From: Thiomonas arsenitoxydans
GTDB taxonomy: Bacteria; Pseudomonadota; Gammaproteobacteria; Burkholderiales; Burkholderiaceae_C
Direction of reading: 5' to 3'
DNA length: 64,000 nt
NCBI RefSeq assembly: GCF_000253115.1
Contig: NC_014145.1
Span: forward strand, 2,108,001 to 2,172,000
The position numbers were made by a program, and so were the translations under genes. Below, piece by piece: positions 32,555 through 43,693 of this stretch (positions within the stretch are counted from its first letter, which is position 1; every line of letters starts with the position of its first letter). Under the pieces are notes generated by a model that had not been told where the DNA came from, ran no database searches, and saw only the letters and a list, made by a program, of their open reading frames with translations.

Positions 32555-33064
32555 ATGCGCACTCTCGCACCTGCTCCGCTATTTCGCGTTTTCAGCAGCG
32601 CACTGTTTCTGGCCATGGCCCTGATGGGGATGACGTCTGCCCACGCCGCGCAGTGGAAATGGCGCGATGCCAGCGGCGTGGTGCATTACAGCGACCAGCC
32701 GCCCCCGGCCAACATTCCCGCCGGCAACATTCTGCAGCGCCCTGCCGCGAACGTCGCCGTTCCAGCCACCGCAAGTCACTCGGCATCGCAGCCCCAGGCC
32801 AGCAACGAGTTGGAAAAGAAAATCGCGGAACAGAAAAAGGCCGAGCAAGCCGCGCAGGAACAGGCCAAACTACAGCAGCAACAGGCCCAGGCGCTTGTAA
32901 ACCAGCAGAACTGCCTGCAAGCGCAAAAGCAACTCCAGGTGCTCGATAGCGGTCAACGCATGGTGCAAATCGACGCCCAAGGCCAGCGGGTCATCATGGA
33001 CGATGCGCAACGCGCCGCAGAACGCGCCAAGATCGCCGGGCTCATTTCGCAGTATTGCCGCTGA
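32555..33064 (+). CDS. DUF4124 domain exported protein
   Basis: A 169-residue protein with a signal peptide (hydrophobic FSSALFLAMALMGMTSAHA, cut before QWKW). Next is the DUF4124 motif WKWRDASGVVHYSDQPPPAN, then a Gln/Ala/Lys-rich coiled-coil-like stretch (about 95-130). A C-terminal helix ends with ISQYCR. Such proteins are common in betaproteobacteria and have no established role. ATG 32555 is preferred over a TTG at 32528. It is a lone gene between divergent guaB and convergent neighbours. Confidence 0.78.
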   Translation: MRTLAPAPLFRVFSSALFLAMALMGMTSAHAAQWKWRDASGVVHYSDQPPPANIPAGNILQRPAANVAVPATASHSASQPQASNELEKKIAEQKKAEQAAQEQAKLQQQQAQALVNQQNCLQAQKQLQVLDSGQRMVQIDAQGQRVIMDDAQRAAERAKIAGLISQYCR

Positions 33065-33108
33065 GTTGCTCTTGAGCTGCTGCCCATGAGCTGGCAGCGA
33101 CCTCCGAC

Positions 33109-33630
33109 TCAGATTTTCCAGCGCTCGGCCAGACGAGTCGGACGTAGCACGTCGTACTCTTCAAAGGGCTGGTGTATCCAGGGGCTCGTGGGCAGCATGT
33201 CCACGTAGTACTCGGGCAGATAGGTCGAAATGCCCTTGACCCAGATGACGGCGCTGCGCAGATCGGTAATTTTTCCGGCGCTGCGCAAATGGTTTTCAAC
33301 GGCTTTCAAGGTCTCGCCCGAATCGGCCAGATCATCAACGAGCAGCACGCGCCCTTCAAGCTCCCCGCGCGGCAGGGTGATGTAGCGGGCGATGTCGAGG
33401 CGGCCCTGCACCGTTCCGGCGCTTTCGCGGTAGGAACTGGTGGACATGATGGCCAGGGGTTTGTCGAAAATGCGAGAAAGAATGTCTCCAGGCCGCACCC
33501 CGCCTCGCGCCAGGCAGAGGATCTGATCGAACTCCCAGCCCGAGGCATATACCTTGAGGGCGAGTTTTTCAATCAGGGCGTGGTATTCGTCCCAGGAAAC
33601 ATAGAGATGCTTGCCGTCCTCGCTGAGCAT
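33109..33630 (-). CDS. Phosphoribosyltransferase (xanthine/guanine type)
   Basis: A 173-residue type I phosphoribosyltransferase with the PRPP-binding motif GRVLLVDDLADSGETLKAVE and the substrate side LARGGVRPGDILSR. The tail PWIHQPFEEYD is typical of Gpt-like enzymes acting on xanthine, guanine or hypoxanthine. It lies 55 bp downstream of purA on the same strand, fitting purine salvage. ATG 33630 has AGGT upstream, and the open frame to 33678 would add an unlikely leader. Exact base preference cannot be read from the sequence. Confidence 0.88.
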   Translation of the reverse strand: MLSEDGKHLYVSWDEYHALIEKLALKVYASGWEFDQILCLARGGVRPGDILSRIFDKPLAIMSTSSYRESAGTVQGRLDIARYITLPRGELEGRVLLVDDLADSGETLKAVENHLRSAGKITDLRSAVIWVKGISTYLPEYYVDMLPTSPWIHQPFEEYDVLRPTRLAERWKI

Positions 33631-33685
33631 GGCCGAACCTTTGTGAACGTGTGGAAAATGAAATCTGCCGGAACGCACTGAACGC

Positions 33686-35020
<1,335 letters not shown>

Positions 35021-35060
35021 TCAAGTAAATCAGTCTATCCAACGATAGCGTTAGGGAAGA

Positions 35061-36212
35061 TCAGCCGCGATCTTCAACCAACCAGGCGCCGCCTCGCTGC
35101 ACAAGCTGGCGGCTGAAGGCGCTTGCTTCGTGCGCCTGACCAGGGGGTAATTGCACCACGGTTTCGCCCCGGCGTCGCAAATTGGCGACCGCCTCCGGCA
35201 AACCAGAGGCTGTTGACCACTCCGCAGCAATGGCGGCGCTGGCCTGCGGCGCGGCGGCGAAGCCCGCCACTTCGCGCAAGTCCATGGAGAATCCGGTGGC
35301 AGCGCGCGGCCGACCAAAGCTGGCACCGACTTCGTCGTAACGCCCACCACGCGCCACGGCATTGGCATAGCCTTGTGCGTACACGCTGAAAATCACCCCG
35401 CTGTGATAGCGATAGCCGCGCATATCGGCCAGATCGATCTGCACCTGCGCGCCCTGCTGCTGGTGGTGGCGGGCCAGCGCCGACAGATCGTCGATCGCCT
35501 GGGAAATGAGTGCATGCTGCGGCAACACGCGCCGCGCCTCAAGCAGCACGTCCGCATCGCCGTACAGCTCGGGCAGGGCGAGAATGGCTGCGCGCTGGGT
35601 TGGCGTGCAGTCGCGAGTCAGCAACCGCAGTTCTCCAGCATCCTTGCTGGCCAGTGCATCGAGAATCGCTTCCATGTCTTGCGACCCGAGCAGCAAGCCT
35701 GACAACACGCCACGCACGATGCGGTTGTCGGCCAGATCGAGCGCAGCCCGATCCACCCCGGCCAGTCGCAGGCAGTCCAGCGCAAGCTGCTGCACTTCGA
35801 GATCGGCTTCCAGTCCGGCATGCCCATAGAGCTCGGCGCCGAATTGCAGAATTTCCCGGCTGGCGTGCACGCCCTCGGGATGCGTGCGCACCGCGCTGCC
35901 GCAATAGCAAACGCGCGTCACGCCGTCCTGATTCAGCAAGTGAGCGTCGATACGGGCGGCCTGCGGCGTCATGTCGGCACGCAAGCCCAGCGCCCGCCCG
36001 GAGATCTGGTCAATCAGCTTGAAAGTTTGCAGATCAAGGTCTTGCCCGGTGCCCGACAGCAGCGAATCGACGAACTCCAGCAACGGCGGCATGACCAGGG
36101 CATAGCCATAGCCCCGCGCCGTATCGAGACAGGCGCGGCGCAGGTGCTCGATCACCGCCGCCTCACGCGGCAACACATCGGAAAAATATTCGGGAAGACG
36201 CCAGTTGCTCAT
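35061..36212 (-). CDS. hisZ: ATP phosphoribosyltransferase regulatory subunit
   Basis: Catalytically inactive paralogue of histidyl-tRNA synthetase that pairs with short-form HisG to start and feedback-control histidine synthesis. The 383-residue product begins MSNWRLPEYFSDVLPREAAV and keeps synthetase-like motifs LGLRADMTPQAARIDAHLL and VARGGRYDEVGASFGRPRAA, but is shorter than HisS. A true hisS is at 43.7-45.0 kb, which supports this call. The open frame to 36368 is not used. HisG itself is not in the window. Confidence 0.94.
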   Translation of the reverse strand: MSNWRLPEYFSDVLPREAAVIEHLRRACLDTARGYGYALVMPPLLEFVDSLLSGTGQDLDLQTFKLIDQISGRALGLRADMTPQAARIDAHLLNQDGVTRVCYCGSAVRTHPEGVHASREILQFGAELYGHAGLEADLEVQQLALDCLRLAGVDRAALDLADNRIVRGVLSGLLLGSQDMEAILDALASKDAGELRLLTRDCTPTQRAAILALPELYGDADVLLEARRVLPQHALISQAIDDLSALARHHQQQGAQVQIDLADMRGYRYHSGVIFSVYAQGYANAVARGGRYDEVGASFGRPRAATGFSMDLREVAGFAAAPQASAAIAAEWSTASGLPEAVANLRRRGETVVQLPPGQAHEASAFSRQLVQRGGAWLVEDRG

Positions 36213-36259
36213 AAGACGCGCAGAAAAATGGGGCACGGTCAGCCGTGCAACATCCAAGC

Positions 36260-36445
36260 TTACTTGAGGAGGAACACCAGGAGAAGGCCGATCGCAACGG
36301 CGATCAGACCGACGAAGCGTAGTTGACCGTCGGTCAGTGCCATGACCTGCCGGAACATGTCTCGCCACTGGCGGGGGAAAAACAGCGGCATCAGGCCTTC
36401 GATGACCAGAACCATGCCAATGGCAAGGAGCAAGACGTTCTGCAT
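36260..36445 (-). CDS. DUF2065 small membrane protein
   Basis: A 61-residue protein with two hydrophobic segments: LLLAIGMVLVIEGLMPLFFP at the start and VGLIAVAIGLLLVFLLK at the end. A short loop with RQWRDMFRQVMALTDGQLR joins them, the typical YjeT/DUF2065 pattern. It lies between hflC and hisZ on the same strand, as in many proteobacteria. Function is unknown; proximity to hflC suggests membrane quality control, but that is inference only. Confidence 0.85.
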   Translation of the reverse strand: MQNVLLLAIGMVLVIEGLMPLFFPRQWRDMFRQVMALTDGQLRFVGLIAVAIGLLLVFLLK

Positions 36446-36504
36446 CGCAGATACCGCATTCTGACCGCCAGAGACCGCCGGTTAAGACGGTCTCTGTTGC
36501 GGAT

Positions 36505-37395
36505 TTACTTGCCCGGCTTCAAGGCCGCTCCACCCGGCCCGCGGAAGAACTGGAAGAACTGGCTGTTCGGGTCGAGCACCAGGACATCGGACTTGCTGTT
36601 GAAGCTGGCGCGATAGGCCTCGAGGCTGCGATAGAACTCGGCGAATTGCGGGTTCTGTCCGAACGACTTGGCATAGATCGACGAGGCTTCGGCATCGCCC
36701 TGGCCCTTGATGGTCTGCGCCTTGCTGTACGCCTGAGAAATCACGATTTCACGCTGCTTGTCGGCCTCGGCGCGAATCTTTTCCGCCTCGGCGTAGCCGG
36801 TCGAACGCAATTCGTTAGCGACGCGCTGGCGCTCGGCCTCCATGCGGCGATAAACCGACTGGGTGATGGAGGAAACGAAGTCGACGCGGGTCAGTCGCAT
36901 GTCGACGATCTGGATGCCCGTACCCTTGATGTCTTTCGCAATGCCGGTCTGCACGTCCTTCATGACCTGGTCGCGCTGCGAAGACAGCACCTCGCGCACG
37001 GTGCGACGCGTGATCTGCTCGTTCAGCGCCGCTTTGACGATCTGCGAAAGCCGGTCGCCCGCGCGTCGCTGATCGCCGCCGTAACTGCGAATGAACTCGG
37101 TCGGATTGGTGATGCGCCATTTCAGATACCAGTCCACCACCACGTTTTTCTTCTCGGCCGTGATGAAACGATCGGTATCAGGGCTTTGCAGGGTCAGGAT
37201 GCGCTTGTCGAGAAACACCACATTCTCGAAAGGCGCCGGAATCTTGAAATACAGGCCAGGGGTGCTGATGACCCGTTTGATCTGCCCCAAGCCGAACACG
37301 GCGGCGAACTGCCGTTGATCGACCACGAACAGGCTGGAAGACAGCAACAGAATGGCTACGACCAGCGCCACGAGAGCCAGAATGATCTTGTTCAT
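36505..37395 (-). CDS. hflC: HflC, membrane protease modulator
   Basis: SPFH/band-7 protein that forms the HflKC cage around FtsH in the inner membrane. The 296-residue product has one N-terminal membrane helix (IILALVALVVAILLLSSSLF) and the band-7 domain (VVDQRQFAAVFGLGQIKRVI, KRILTLQSPDTDRFITAEKK). A long helical region carries AEAEKIRAEADKQREIVISQ. It follows hflK by 10 bp; the two are translated together. Confidence 0.96.
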   Translation of the reverse strand: MNKIILALVALVVAILLLSSSLFVVDQRQFAAVFGLGQIKRVISTPGLYFKIPAPFENVVFLDKRILTLQSPDTDRFITAEKKNVVVDWYLKWRITNPTEFIRSYGGDQRRAGDRLSQIVKAALNEQITRRTVREVLSSQRDQVMKDVQTGIAKDIKGTGIQIVDMRLTRVDFVSSITQSVYRRMEAERQRVANELRSTGYAEAEKIRAEADKQREIVISQAYSKAQTIKGQGDAEASSIYAKSFGQNPQFAEFYRSLEAYRASFNSKSDVLVLDPNSQFFQFFRGPGGAALKPGK

Positions 37396-37405
37396 TGCTC
37401 AGCCC

Positions 37406-38770
37406 TCACTGGAAGTTGCGCTCACGCAGGGTATCGCGCGAGGTTCTTGAACTGGAAGGAGCGGTTCCGTCCGGCGCGGACGCTGAACTATCGGCCGTCG
37501 CAGGGGCGGTGCCCACGGAGGCCGCCGGCAAGGTCGGCACGGTGGTGGGAGCAGCGGGCGCGGCCGAGACACTCGTGGGGGCCTTGCCTGCGGATTGCTG
37601 CAGCAATTTATCCAGTGGCATGTAGAGGAGGTTATTGTTGTTGCGCGAATCCACCATGACCTTGGAAACGCTGGAAAGAATGTCTTGCATGGTTTGGAGA
37701 TACATACGCTCGCGGGTGACTTGCGGCGCCTTTTCGTATTGCTGCAGGATCTGATCGAAGCGAGAGGTATCGCCTTGCGCCTGCGCCACAACCTGCGCCT
37801 TGTAAGCCTCGGCGTCCTGGATCAAGCGCGACGCGGTGCCCTGCGCACGGGGAATGACGTTGTTGGCGTAGGCCTGGGCTTCGTTCTTCAGCCGTTCACG
37901 GTCTTGTCCCGCTTTGATGGCGTCATCGAAAGCGGCCTGCACCTGTTCCGGGGGCTGCACGTTCTGCAGCGTGACAGTGGTGATGATGATGCCGGTCTTG
38001 TAGCGATCAAGAATTTTTTGCGTCAAAACCTGCACGTCGCTGGCCACTTGCTCGCGACCCTCATAGAGCACATAGTCGAGCGTCTTGTTGCCCACGACCT
38101 CGCGCACCGCGGTTTCAGCCGCCTGCGATACCGCGTCGTCCGGACTGCGGTTGTTGTAGAGGTAGTCCACCACGTTGTCGATGCGGTACTGCACGGCGAA
38201 GCGAACGTCGACGATATTCTCGTCTTTGGTCAACATGGCCGACTCGGGCAAACCCGTTGCCTTCACCTCGCCGCCGCGCCCGACCTCGACCGACCGAACC
38301 TGCGAGACGTTGACAATTTCATCGGCCTCGAACGGATAGGGCAGGCGCCAGTGAAAACCGGCGTCGGTGATGTAGGCCAGTTTGCCAAAACGCGTCACCG
38401 CAGCCTGCTGACCTTCCTGCACGATGAAAAAGCCGGAAGACAGCCAGCCCAGCACCCCGATGACCACCAGAATGATGACCCCCACGCCCATGCCCTTGGC
38501 TGAGGGATAGAGGTCGGGGCGTTGCGGCGGCGTGCCGCCACCGTTGCCTGAGCCGCGCTTCTTGCCGAACAGGCCGTTGAGCTTGCGGTTGAAATCACGC
38601 CAGAGTTCATCGAGATCGGGCGGGCCGCCGCTGCCAGGACGCCGGTTCGGATCTTGGTTGTTATTGCTTTGCTGACCGTTCGTGCCGTCGTCCTTGCCCC
38701 AACGCGGGTCATTGAGGTTGAACATGCGCGAAAAAGGCCACACACGAGGCCAAAAACGTAAGGGAGTCAT
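37406..38770 (-). CDS. hflK: HflK, membrane protease modulator
   Basis: Partner of HflC. The 454-residue product has a Gly/Asn-rich cytoplasmic head (NNNQDPNRRPGSGGPPDLDE) and a membrane helix near 94-115 (GVGVIILVVIGVLGWLSSGF). The band-7 domain (QEGQQAAVTRFGKLAY) and a long helix follow, then an Ala/Pro/Ser-rich tail. ATG 38770 overlaps the hflX stop (ATGA). A second candidate start, ATG 38725, gives the common N terminus MFNLNDPRWG, and neither has a strong ribosome site. Family identity is firm, the start is not. Confidence 0.93.
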   Translation of the reverse strand: MTPLRFWPRVWPFSRMFNLNDPRWGKDDGTNGQQSNNNQDPNRRPGSGGPPDLDELWRDFNRKLNGLFGKKRGSGNGGGTPPQRPDLYPSAKGMGVGVIILVVIGVLGWLSSGFFIVQEGQQAAVTRFGKLAYITDAGFHWRLPYPFEADEIVNVSQVRSVEVGRGGEVKATGLPESAMLTKDENIVDVRFAVQYRIDNVVDYLYNNRSPDDAVSQAAETAVREVVGNKTLDYVLYEGREQVASDVQVLTQKILDRYKTGIIITTVTLQNVQPPEQVQAAFDDAIKAGQDRERLKNEAQAYANNVIPRAQGTASRLIQDAEAYKAQVVAQAQGDTSRFDQILQQYEKAPQVTRERMYLQTMQDILSSVSKVMVDSRNNNNLLYMPLDKLLQQSAGKAPTSVSAAPAAPTTVPTLPAASVGTAPATADSSASAPDGTAPSSSRTSRDTLRERNFQ

Positions 38771-39960
38771 GCGGAAATTTGAGTAGTGTCCGACAAAGCT
38801 GAAGCAGAGGATTGGAAGCGGGGATCAGCCAATACCGCTTCCAGCAGCGCACTTTTGAGGGAAGCAACACCAGCGCCGGTCAAGGCACTTACGACGAGCC
38901 GAGGCATGCTAGCACGCGCTTCGATGCCCTCGGATTGAGTGTGACCATTTGTAACCTGAAGGTTCACTGGCAACAGATCAGATTTGTTGAAGATCAAGAA
39001 TTGCGGAATATCGTCCGCGCCGATCTCGCGCAGAACGGCGTGAACTTCATCCATCTGCTCGCGCAACATGGGCGAACTCGCATCCACGACGTGCAGCAGC
39101 AAATCGGCCTGAAGCGTGTCTTCGAGCGTAGCCTTGAAGGCCTCGATCAAGGTGTGGGGCAGATCGCGGATGAAACCCACCGTGTCGGACAGGGTGACGT
39201 TGACCTGCGGGCCCAGGTAGAACTTGCGCGTGGTGGTGTCGAGGGTCGCGAAAAGCTGGTCGGCCGCGTAAATTTTCGACTTGGTGAGCGCGTTGAACAG
39301 CGTGCTTTTGCCCGCATTGGTGTAGCCCACCAAGGCCACGCGAAACGCGCCGGTGCGCCTGCGCGCACGGCGTTGCGTCATGCGCTGGCGCCCCAGTTTG
39401 CCCAGACGTGTACGAAGCATCTTGATCTTGTCGTCGAGCATCCGGCGGTCGAGCTCGATCTGCTTTTCGCCCGGGCCGCCACGCACGCCGATACCGCCGG
39501 TCTGGCGCTCCAGGTGCGTCCAGCCACGCACGAGGCGCGTGGCCAGGTGTTCGAGACGAGCGAGTTCGACCTGCATCTTGCCCTCGGCGCTCTGCGCGCG
39601 GCGGGCGAAGATTTCGAGGATGAGGCCCGTACGGTCGATGACAGGTTTGCCGAGGGCTTTCTCCAGATTACGCTGCTGGATAGGGCTCAGTGCATTGTCG
39701 AAAATGATGGCATCCGCCGAAGTGGTGCTGACCAGTTCGCTCAATTCATCGAGCTTGCCCGAACCGATGTAAGTCGCCGCGTCGGGCCTCGCACGCACGC
39801 AAGACATCTCTCCCGCCAGTGCATAACCAGCGGACGTGCTGAGTTGCTCCAACTCAGCCAGCGCGTCGTCGGATGAGGGACGTCGCTGCTGGACGCTGAC
39901 CAATGCAGCGCGCTCAGGCCCCTGAGACTGCCCTTCAGGCTGCGGGTGCTTCTTGCTCAC
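38767..39960 (-). CDS. hflX: GTPase HflX
   Basis: Ribosome-associated GTPase that splits stalled or heat-damaged ribosomes. The 397-residue product has the N-terminal domain ([20 protein letters not shown]), the [14 protein letters not shown] linker, and the G domain with [31 protein letters not shown] and FNKSDLL. No ATG exists near the expected start. GTG 39960 gives a sensible N terminus and overlaps the hfq coding end by 26 bp. The open frame to 40095 runs inside hfq. Confidence 0.93.
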   Translation of the reverse strand: MSKKHPQPEGQSQGPERAALVSVQQRRPSSDDALAELEQLSTSAGYALAGEMSCVRARPDAATYIGSGKLDELSELVSTTSADAIIFDNALSPIQQRNLEKALGKPVIDRTGLILEIFARRAQSAEGKMQVELARLEHLATRLVRGWTHLERQTGGIGVRGGPGEKQIELDRRMLDDKIKMLRTRLGKLGRQRMTQRRARRRTGAFRVALVGYTNAGKSTLFNALTKSKIYAADQLFATLDTTTRKFYLGPQVNVTLSDTVGFIRDLPHTLIEAFKATLEDTLQADLLLHVVDASSPMLREQMDEVHAVLREIGADDIPQFLIFNKSDLLPVNLQVTNGHTQSEGIEARASMPRLVVSALTGAGVASLKSALLEAVLADPRFQSSASALSDTTQISA

Positions 39961-40180
39961 CGGTTTGGAATGAGACGGGACGTGCCGGAACGACCGTGGA
40001 AATGGCGTGCTTGTAAACCATCTGGGTGACGGTATTGCGCAGCAACACCACGTATTGATCGAAAGATTCGATGTGACCTTGCAACTTGATGCCATTGACC
40101 AGATAAATCGACACCTGGACGTGCTCTTTGCGCAGCAGGTTCAGAAAGGGGTCTTGTAGCAACTGCCCTTTGTTACTCAT
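39935..40180 (-). CDS. hfq: RNA chaperone Hfq
   Basis: Hexameric Sm-like protein that pairs small RNAs with their targets. The 81-residue product is typical: [20 protein letters not shown], Sm1 [20 protein letters not shown] and Sm2 [13 protein letters not shown] with the YKH signature. ATG 40180 follows GGAGAA. It heads the hfq-hflX-hflK-hflC run and is preceded by a plausible sigma-70 promoter. Confidence 0.98.
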   Translation of the reverse strand: MSNKGQLLQDPFLNLLRKEHVQVSIYLVNGIKLQGHIESFDQYVVLLRNTVTQMVYKHAISTVVPARPVSFQTGEQEAPAA

Positions 40181-40207
40181 CTTATTCTCCATTGGGGTGA
40201 GGAAAGC

Positions 40208-40236
40208 TTAAATGGCATTCATGGTCTGGAATGCAA
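40208..40236 (-). promoter_or_regulatory. Candidate sigma-70 promoter for hfq
   Basis: On the minus strand TTGCAT (40236-40231) and ATTTAA (40213-40208) are 17 bp apart, with the hfq start about 28 bp further on. The -35 matches 5 of 6 consensus positions (TTGaca form), while the -10 is weaker. Confidence 0.4.
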
Positions 40237-40285
40237 GAGGCTGGAAAATACCATAGTGCCAGCGCAGGCCGCCGCACCGGGGCCA

Positions 40286-41683
40286 TCAGTCGTCGCGCGC
40301 ATAGGGGTTGGTGCTGCTGCGGTATTCCACCCGCAAAGGGGTGCCCGTTAAGTCGAATTTTTCACGCAATTGGCCTTCCAGATAGCGCGTGTAGGTAGCG
40401 GGCACCCGGTCGAGCGCGCTGCCATGAATGATGATGATCGGCGGGTTGGTGCCGCCCTGGTGCGCGTATCGCAACTTGGGTCGCACCGGGCCGGAACGCG
40501 GCGGCTGTTGCTGCGCCACCGCTTCGATAATGGCGCGCGTGAGTTTAGGGGTAGGCAATTTGCGATAGGCCGCGGCGTGTGCGGCGACGACCGACTTCAT
40601 CAGCCCGTTCAGACCTGAGCCTGTGCGGGCGGAAATGCTGTGAAATTTCGCAAAGCTGACGAAGGGCAAACGCTGACGGATGGCGACCATCAGACGTTCG
40701 CGCCCGTAGGTGTCCACCGCATCCCACTTGTTGGCCGCCAGCACGAGCGCCCTGCCCGCCTCAACGGCAAAACTGGCGATATGCGCATCCTGGTCTGAAA
40801 CGCCTTCGGTCGCGTCGAGCAGCAGCACGACAACGTTGGCCTGCTCGATGGCTTGCAGCGTCTTGATGACCGAAAACTTTTCCACCGCCTCGAACACCTT
40901 GCCTTTGCGCCGCAGTCCGGCGGTGTCGATCAGGATGAACTTGCGACCGTCGCGCTCGAACGGCACTTCGATCGCGTCGCGGGTCGTGCCGGGCATGTCG
41001 AAGGCAATCACCCGTTCTTCACCGACCAGCGCATTGACCAGTGTGGACTTGCCCACATTGGGCCGCCCGGCAATGGCCAGACGCAGGCTGTGCTCGCGCG
41101 GCTTCGTGGTCTCGGCGCCGGGGTCGGGCGCGGTCTCGGCGGCGACTTCGCTTGCCGCCTCGGTCTCGGGTATCCCCTCGGAAGGCTCGGAGGGCAGCGC
41201 TTGCAGAATACGATCCAGCAAATCGGGCACCGAGTCACCGTGGGCGGCGCTGATGGAAAAGGGCTCGCCTAGGCCGAGTTCGTGGAATTCGGCCAGCGCC
41301 GGATGGCCATGCCGACCTTCGGCCTTGTTCACGGCCAGAAGAATGGGCTTGCCGGTCTTGCGCAATTCGGCGGCGATATGCAGATCTTGCGGACTGAGCC
41401 CAGTGCGCAAATCGACCAGAAACACCACCAGATCGGACTCAGCAATGGCTTGGCGCGTCTGCCGCGCCATCTGGTGCACGATGCCAGTATCGACCACGGG
41501 CTCGAAGCCGCCGGTATCGACCACGATGACCGGCCGATCCGCCATGCGCAGCATGCCGTAATGACGATCGCGGGTAAGGCCCGGCATGTCGGCCACGATG
41601 GCATCGCGTGAACGTGTCATGCGATTGAACAGGGTGGACTTGCCAACGTTCGGTCGGCCAACCAGCGAAACGATAGGGGTCAT
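40286..41683 (-). CDS. der: Ribosome assembly GTPase Der (EngA)
   Basis: Essential GTPase with two G domains acting in 50S subunit maturation. The 465-residue product starts [20 protein letters not shown] and has [12 protein letters not shown]. An acidic Ala/Glu/Pro linker spans about 165-200. The second domain has [34 protein letters not shown] and NKWD, and a KH-like C-terminal domain follows. The frame extension to 41782 is upstream spacer. It follows bamB by 163 bp. Confidence 0.97.
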   Translation of the reverse strand: MTPIVSLVGRPNVGKSTLFNRMTRSRDAIVADMPGLTRDRHYGMLRMADRPVIVVDTGGFEPVVDTGIVHQMARQTRQAIAESDLVVFLVDLRTGLSPQDLHIAAELRKTGKPILLAVNKAEGRHGHPALAEFHELGLGEPFSISAAHGDSVPDLLDRILQALPSEPSEGIPETEAASEVAAETAPDPGAETTKPREHSLRLAIAGRPNVGKSTLVNALVGEERVIAFDMPGTTRDAIEVPFERDGRKFILIDTAGLRRKGKVFEAVEKFSVIKTLQAIEQANVVVLLLDATEGVSDQDAHIASFAVEAGRALVLAANKWDAVDTYGRERLMVAIRQRLPFVSFAKFHSISARTGSGLNGLMKSVVAAHAAAYRKLPTPKLTRAIIEAVAQQQPPRSGPVRPKLRYAHQGGTNPPIIIIHGSALDRVPATYTRYLEGQLREKFDLTGTPLRVEYRSSTNPYARDD

Positions 41684-41846
41684 GTCAGAGGGTGTGAATG
41701 GATTCGGCGTGGCCGAGCAGCGCGTCCAAGCGCCCCGGATCAAGGCGCAAAGCACAGCCGTGCCCCTCGGCACGGCGAGCATTTGTAACGCCGAGCGGGG
41801 GTGTTTGGGCGCGATGAGCGGACATGGCGGATTTGTTCACACCCTC

Positions 41847-43016
41847 TCAGTCCGGCACGAAGGCGTAGACCCCGCCCTTGGCCGTGACCGCCACCAGGGT
41901 CTTGCCCACGACCACGGGCGCCGACTGGATCGCGGTGCCGTCGGTCGCCACGCGGCCGACGATGCTGCCGTCCTTGGCGGAAAGAAAGCTGATATAGCCC
42001 TGATAGTCACCCACCGCCGCCGTGCGACCGACCAAAAGCGGCGCGCTCAGCCTGCGCCATTTCATCTGGGCATTGGTCCAGCTCGGTACGCCATCGGTGG
42101 CCGAATACGCCTGCACGTCGCCGTTCGCCTGCGTTCCGACGACTTCCTGATCGTTCATGCTCAGCGCGGTGTAGCCGTTGGCGGTGCGCGTCCAGAGCAT
42201 GCGGCCGGTATCGGCGTCTACGCAGCCGACGGCGGATTGGTAGGCACGCGCGCACAGCACCGAGCCGAGGAGTGACGGTTGGCCGGTAATGCCCACCACG
42301 CGCTCGACCTCGGTCACGCCACGGGGGCGTGCGAGAGTGGCCTGCCAGCGCGGCAAACCGTTGTCCAGGTCGTAAGCATCGATGCGCCCGAGGCCGGTGC
42401 CGATCATCACCACGCCGTTGCGCTCCACGATACCGCCGGCCTGTTGCACCAGCAGCGAAGCGGCGCGACTGTCGGCTTGCCACAAACGCTTGCCGGTCGC
42501 CGCGTCAAAGGCAAACACGCGCTGATCGGCTGCCTGGATGATGATGCGACCATCGAACACGGAAGGCGGTGTGAGCACCGTGGCCGGTAACTGATAGCGC
42601 CACAGCAGCTGGCCCTTGGGGCCGATCGACACGAGGCCGTTGTTCTTGTCGACCACGGCGGTAAAGGTGCCGTCGCTCCCCGTCCCCGCGCTGATGCCCG
42701 CAGTCACCTTGGCCGACCAGACCACTTGCCCGGTGGCGCTGTTCAGGCGCATGACCTGCCCGTCTGCCGAGGCCACGACGACGGCGTCCGGCAGTGTTGC
42801 GGTCTGGAACCACGCGGGCACCGCGCCAATATTCTGCGTCCAGGCTTGCTTGACAGTCAGAATGTTGACCACCGGGGTCAGCGGCATCGGCTCAGGCGGT
42901 TTGGAGCCCGAAGCGCAGGCGCCCAAGCCCGCGACGAGCAAGAGAGGCAGAGCCAGACGCGCCAGACGCACGAAGCGTGGCGCCACAAAGCGGGAACTCT
43001 GACGGGTCGCGCTCAT
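41847..43016 (-). CDS. bamB: Outer membrane assembly lipoprotein BamB
   Basis: Lipoprotein of the BAM complex that folds outer-membrane proteins. The 389-residue product has a signal peptide with lipobox LGAC (acylated Cys34). About eight PQQ-like beta-propeller repeats follow, for example MRLNSATGQVVWSAKV, FAFDAATGKRLWQADSRA and GCVDADTGRMLWTR. Its ATG overlaps the stop of the YfgM-like gene (ATGA, 43013-43016), so these are coupled. Confidence 0.96.
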   Translation of the reverse strand: MSATRQSSRFVAPRFVRLARLALPLLLVAGLGACASGSKPPEPMPLTPVVNILTVKQAWTQNIGAVPAWFQTATLPDAVVVASADGQVMRLNSATGQVVWSAKVTAGISAGTGSDGTFTAVVDKNNGLVSIGPKGQLLWRYQLPATVLTPPSVFDGRIIIQAADQRVFAFDAATGKRLWQADSRAASLLVQQAGGIVERNGVVMIGTGLGRIDAYDLDNGLPRWQATLARPRGVTEVERVVGITGQPSLLGSVLCARAYQSAVGCVDADTGRMLWTRTANGYTALSMNDQEVVGTQANGDVQAYSATDGVPSWTNAQMKWRRLSAPLLVGRTAAVGDYQGYISFLSAKDGSIVGRVATDGTAIQSAPVVVGKTLVAVTAKGGVYAFVPD

Positions 43017-43651
43017 GCCGCACCTCCGCCGACCGACTGCAGTTTTTGCTCCACCGCAGCGCGCTGTGATGAATCGGCAGGCAGCGCCTTGAGTGCGGCT
43101 TCGTAAGCGGTACGGGCCGCGTCGCGCTGGCCTTGCAGCATGGCCAAATCGCCACGGCGGATGTCAAACAGGGCGGCGAATGTCGGCTCGGGCACGTCAG
43201 CCAGGGTTTTGATCGCCTCTGCATATTGCTTGGCATCGATCTGCAAGGCCGAGAGATTCAGCCGGGCCACTGAGCGCGCGCTCGGTCCGGCCGCGTGCTC
43301 GGAGGCCCACTTGAGCGCGGCGATGGCCTGTTCGTTTTTACCCGCGTCGTGCAAGGACTTGGCGACGGCCAGCGCGGCCATGCCGGCATAGGCACTGCCT
43401 GGAGCCTTGCTCTGCATGACGGCCCAGGCCTGCTCGATCTTGTCAGGGTTGTTGCTCTGGATGGCGGCCTGCACCTGCTCGAACACCACTGCCGCCTTCG
43501 CCCCTTGGTTGCGTTGCCACCATTGCCAGCCGTAATAGCCGGCGAAACCCACAGCGACGGCCAGCACGCCCGCGGAAATCTGGGTGCCCCAACGCTCCCA
43601 GAAATGGCGCATCTGGGCGATCTGCTCTTGTTCTTCGAAGTTGTAGCTCAT
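43013..43651 (-). CDS. YfgM-like tetratricopeptide membrane protein
   Basis: A 212-residue protein with a short cytoplasmic N terminus (SYNFEEQEQIAQMRHFWERW) and one membrane helix (ISAGVLAVAVGFAGYYGW). A periplasmic helical-repeat domain follows (AAIQSNNPDKIEQAWAVMQS, DVPEPTFAALFDIRRGDLAM). In E. coli the equivalent YfgM links the Sec translocon with the periplasmic chaperones. Position between hisS and bamB is the standard one. Confidence 0.9.
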   Translation of the reverse strand: MSYNFEEQEQIAQMRHFWERWGTQISAGVLAVAVGFAGYYGWQWWQRNQGAKAAVVFEQVQAAIQSNNPDKIEQAWAVMQSKAPGSAYAGMAALAVAKSLHDAGKNEQAIAALKWASEHAAGPSARSVARLNLSALQIDAKQYAEAIKTLADVPEPTFAALFDIRRGDLAMLQGQRDAARTAYEAALKALPADSSQRAAVEQKLQSVGGGAA

Positions 43652-43693
43652 GGGTCGATGGGGGACGAAAAGCGGCTATTTTAGGTTGGCCAT

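Noticed and set aside
41684..41846. Small gene in the der-bamB spacer
   Set aside because: The only frame is an in-frame extension of der with no family support or ribosome site.
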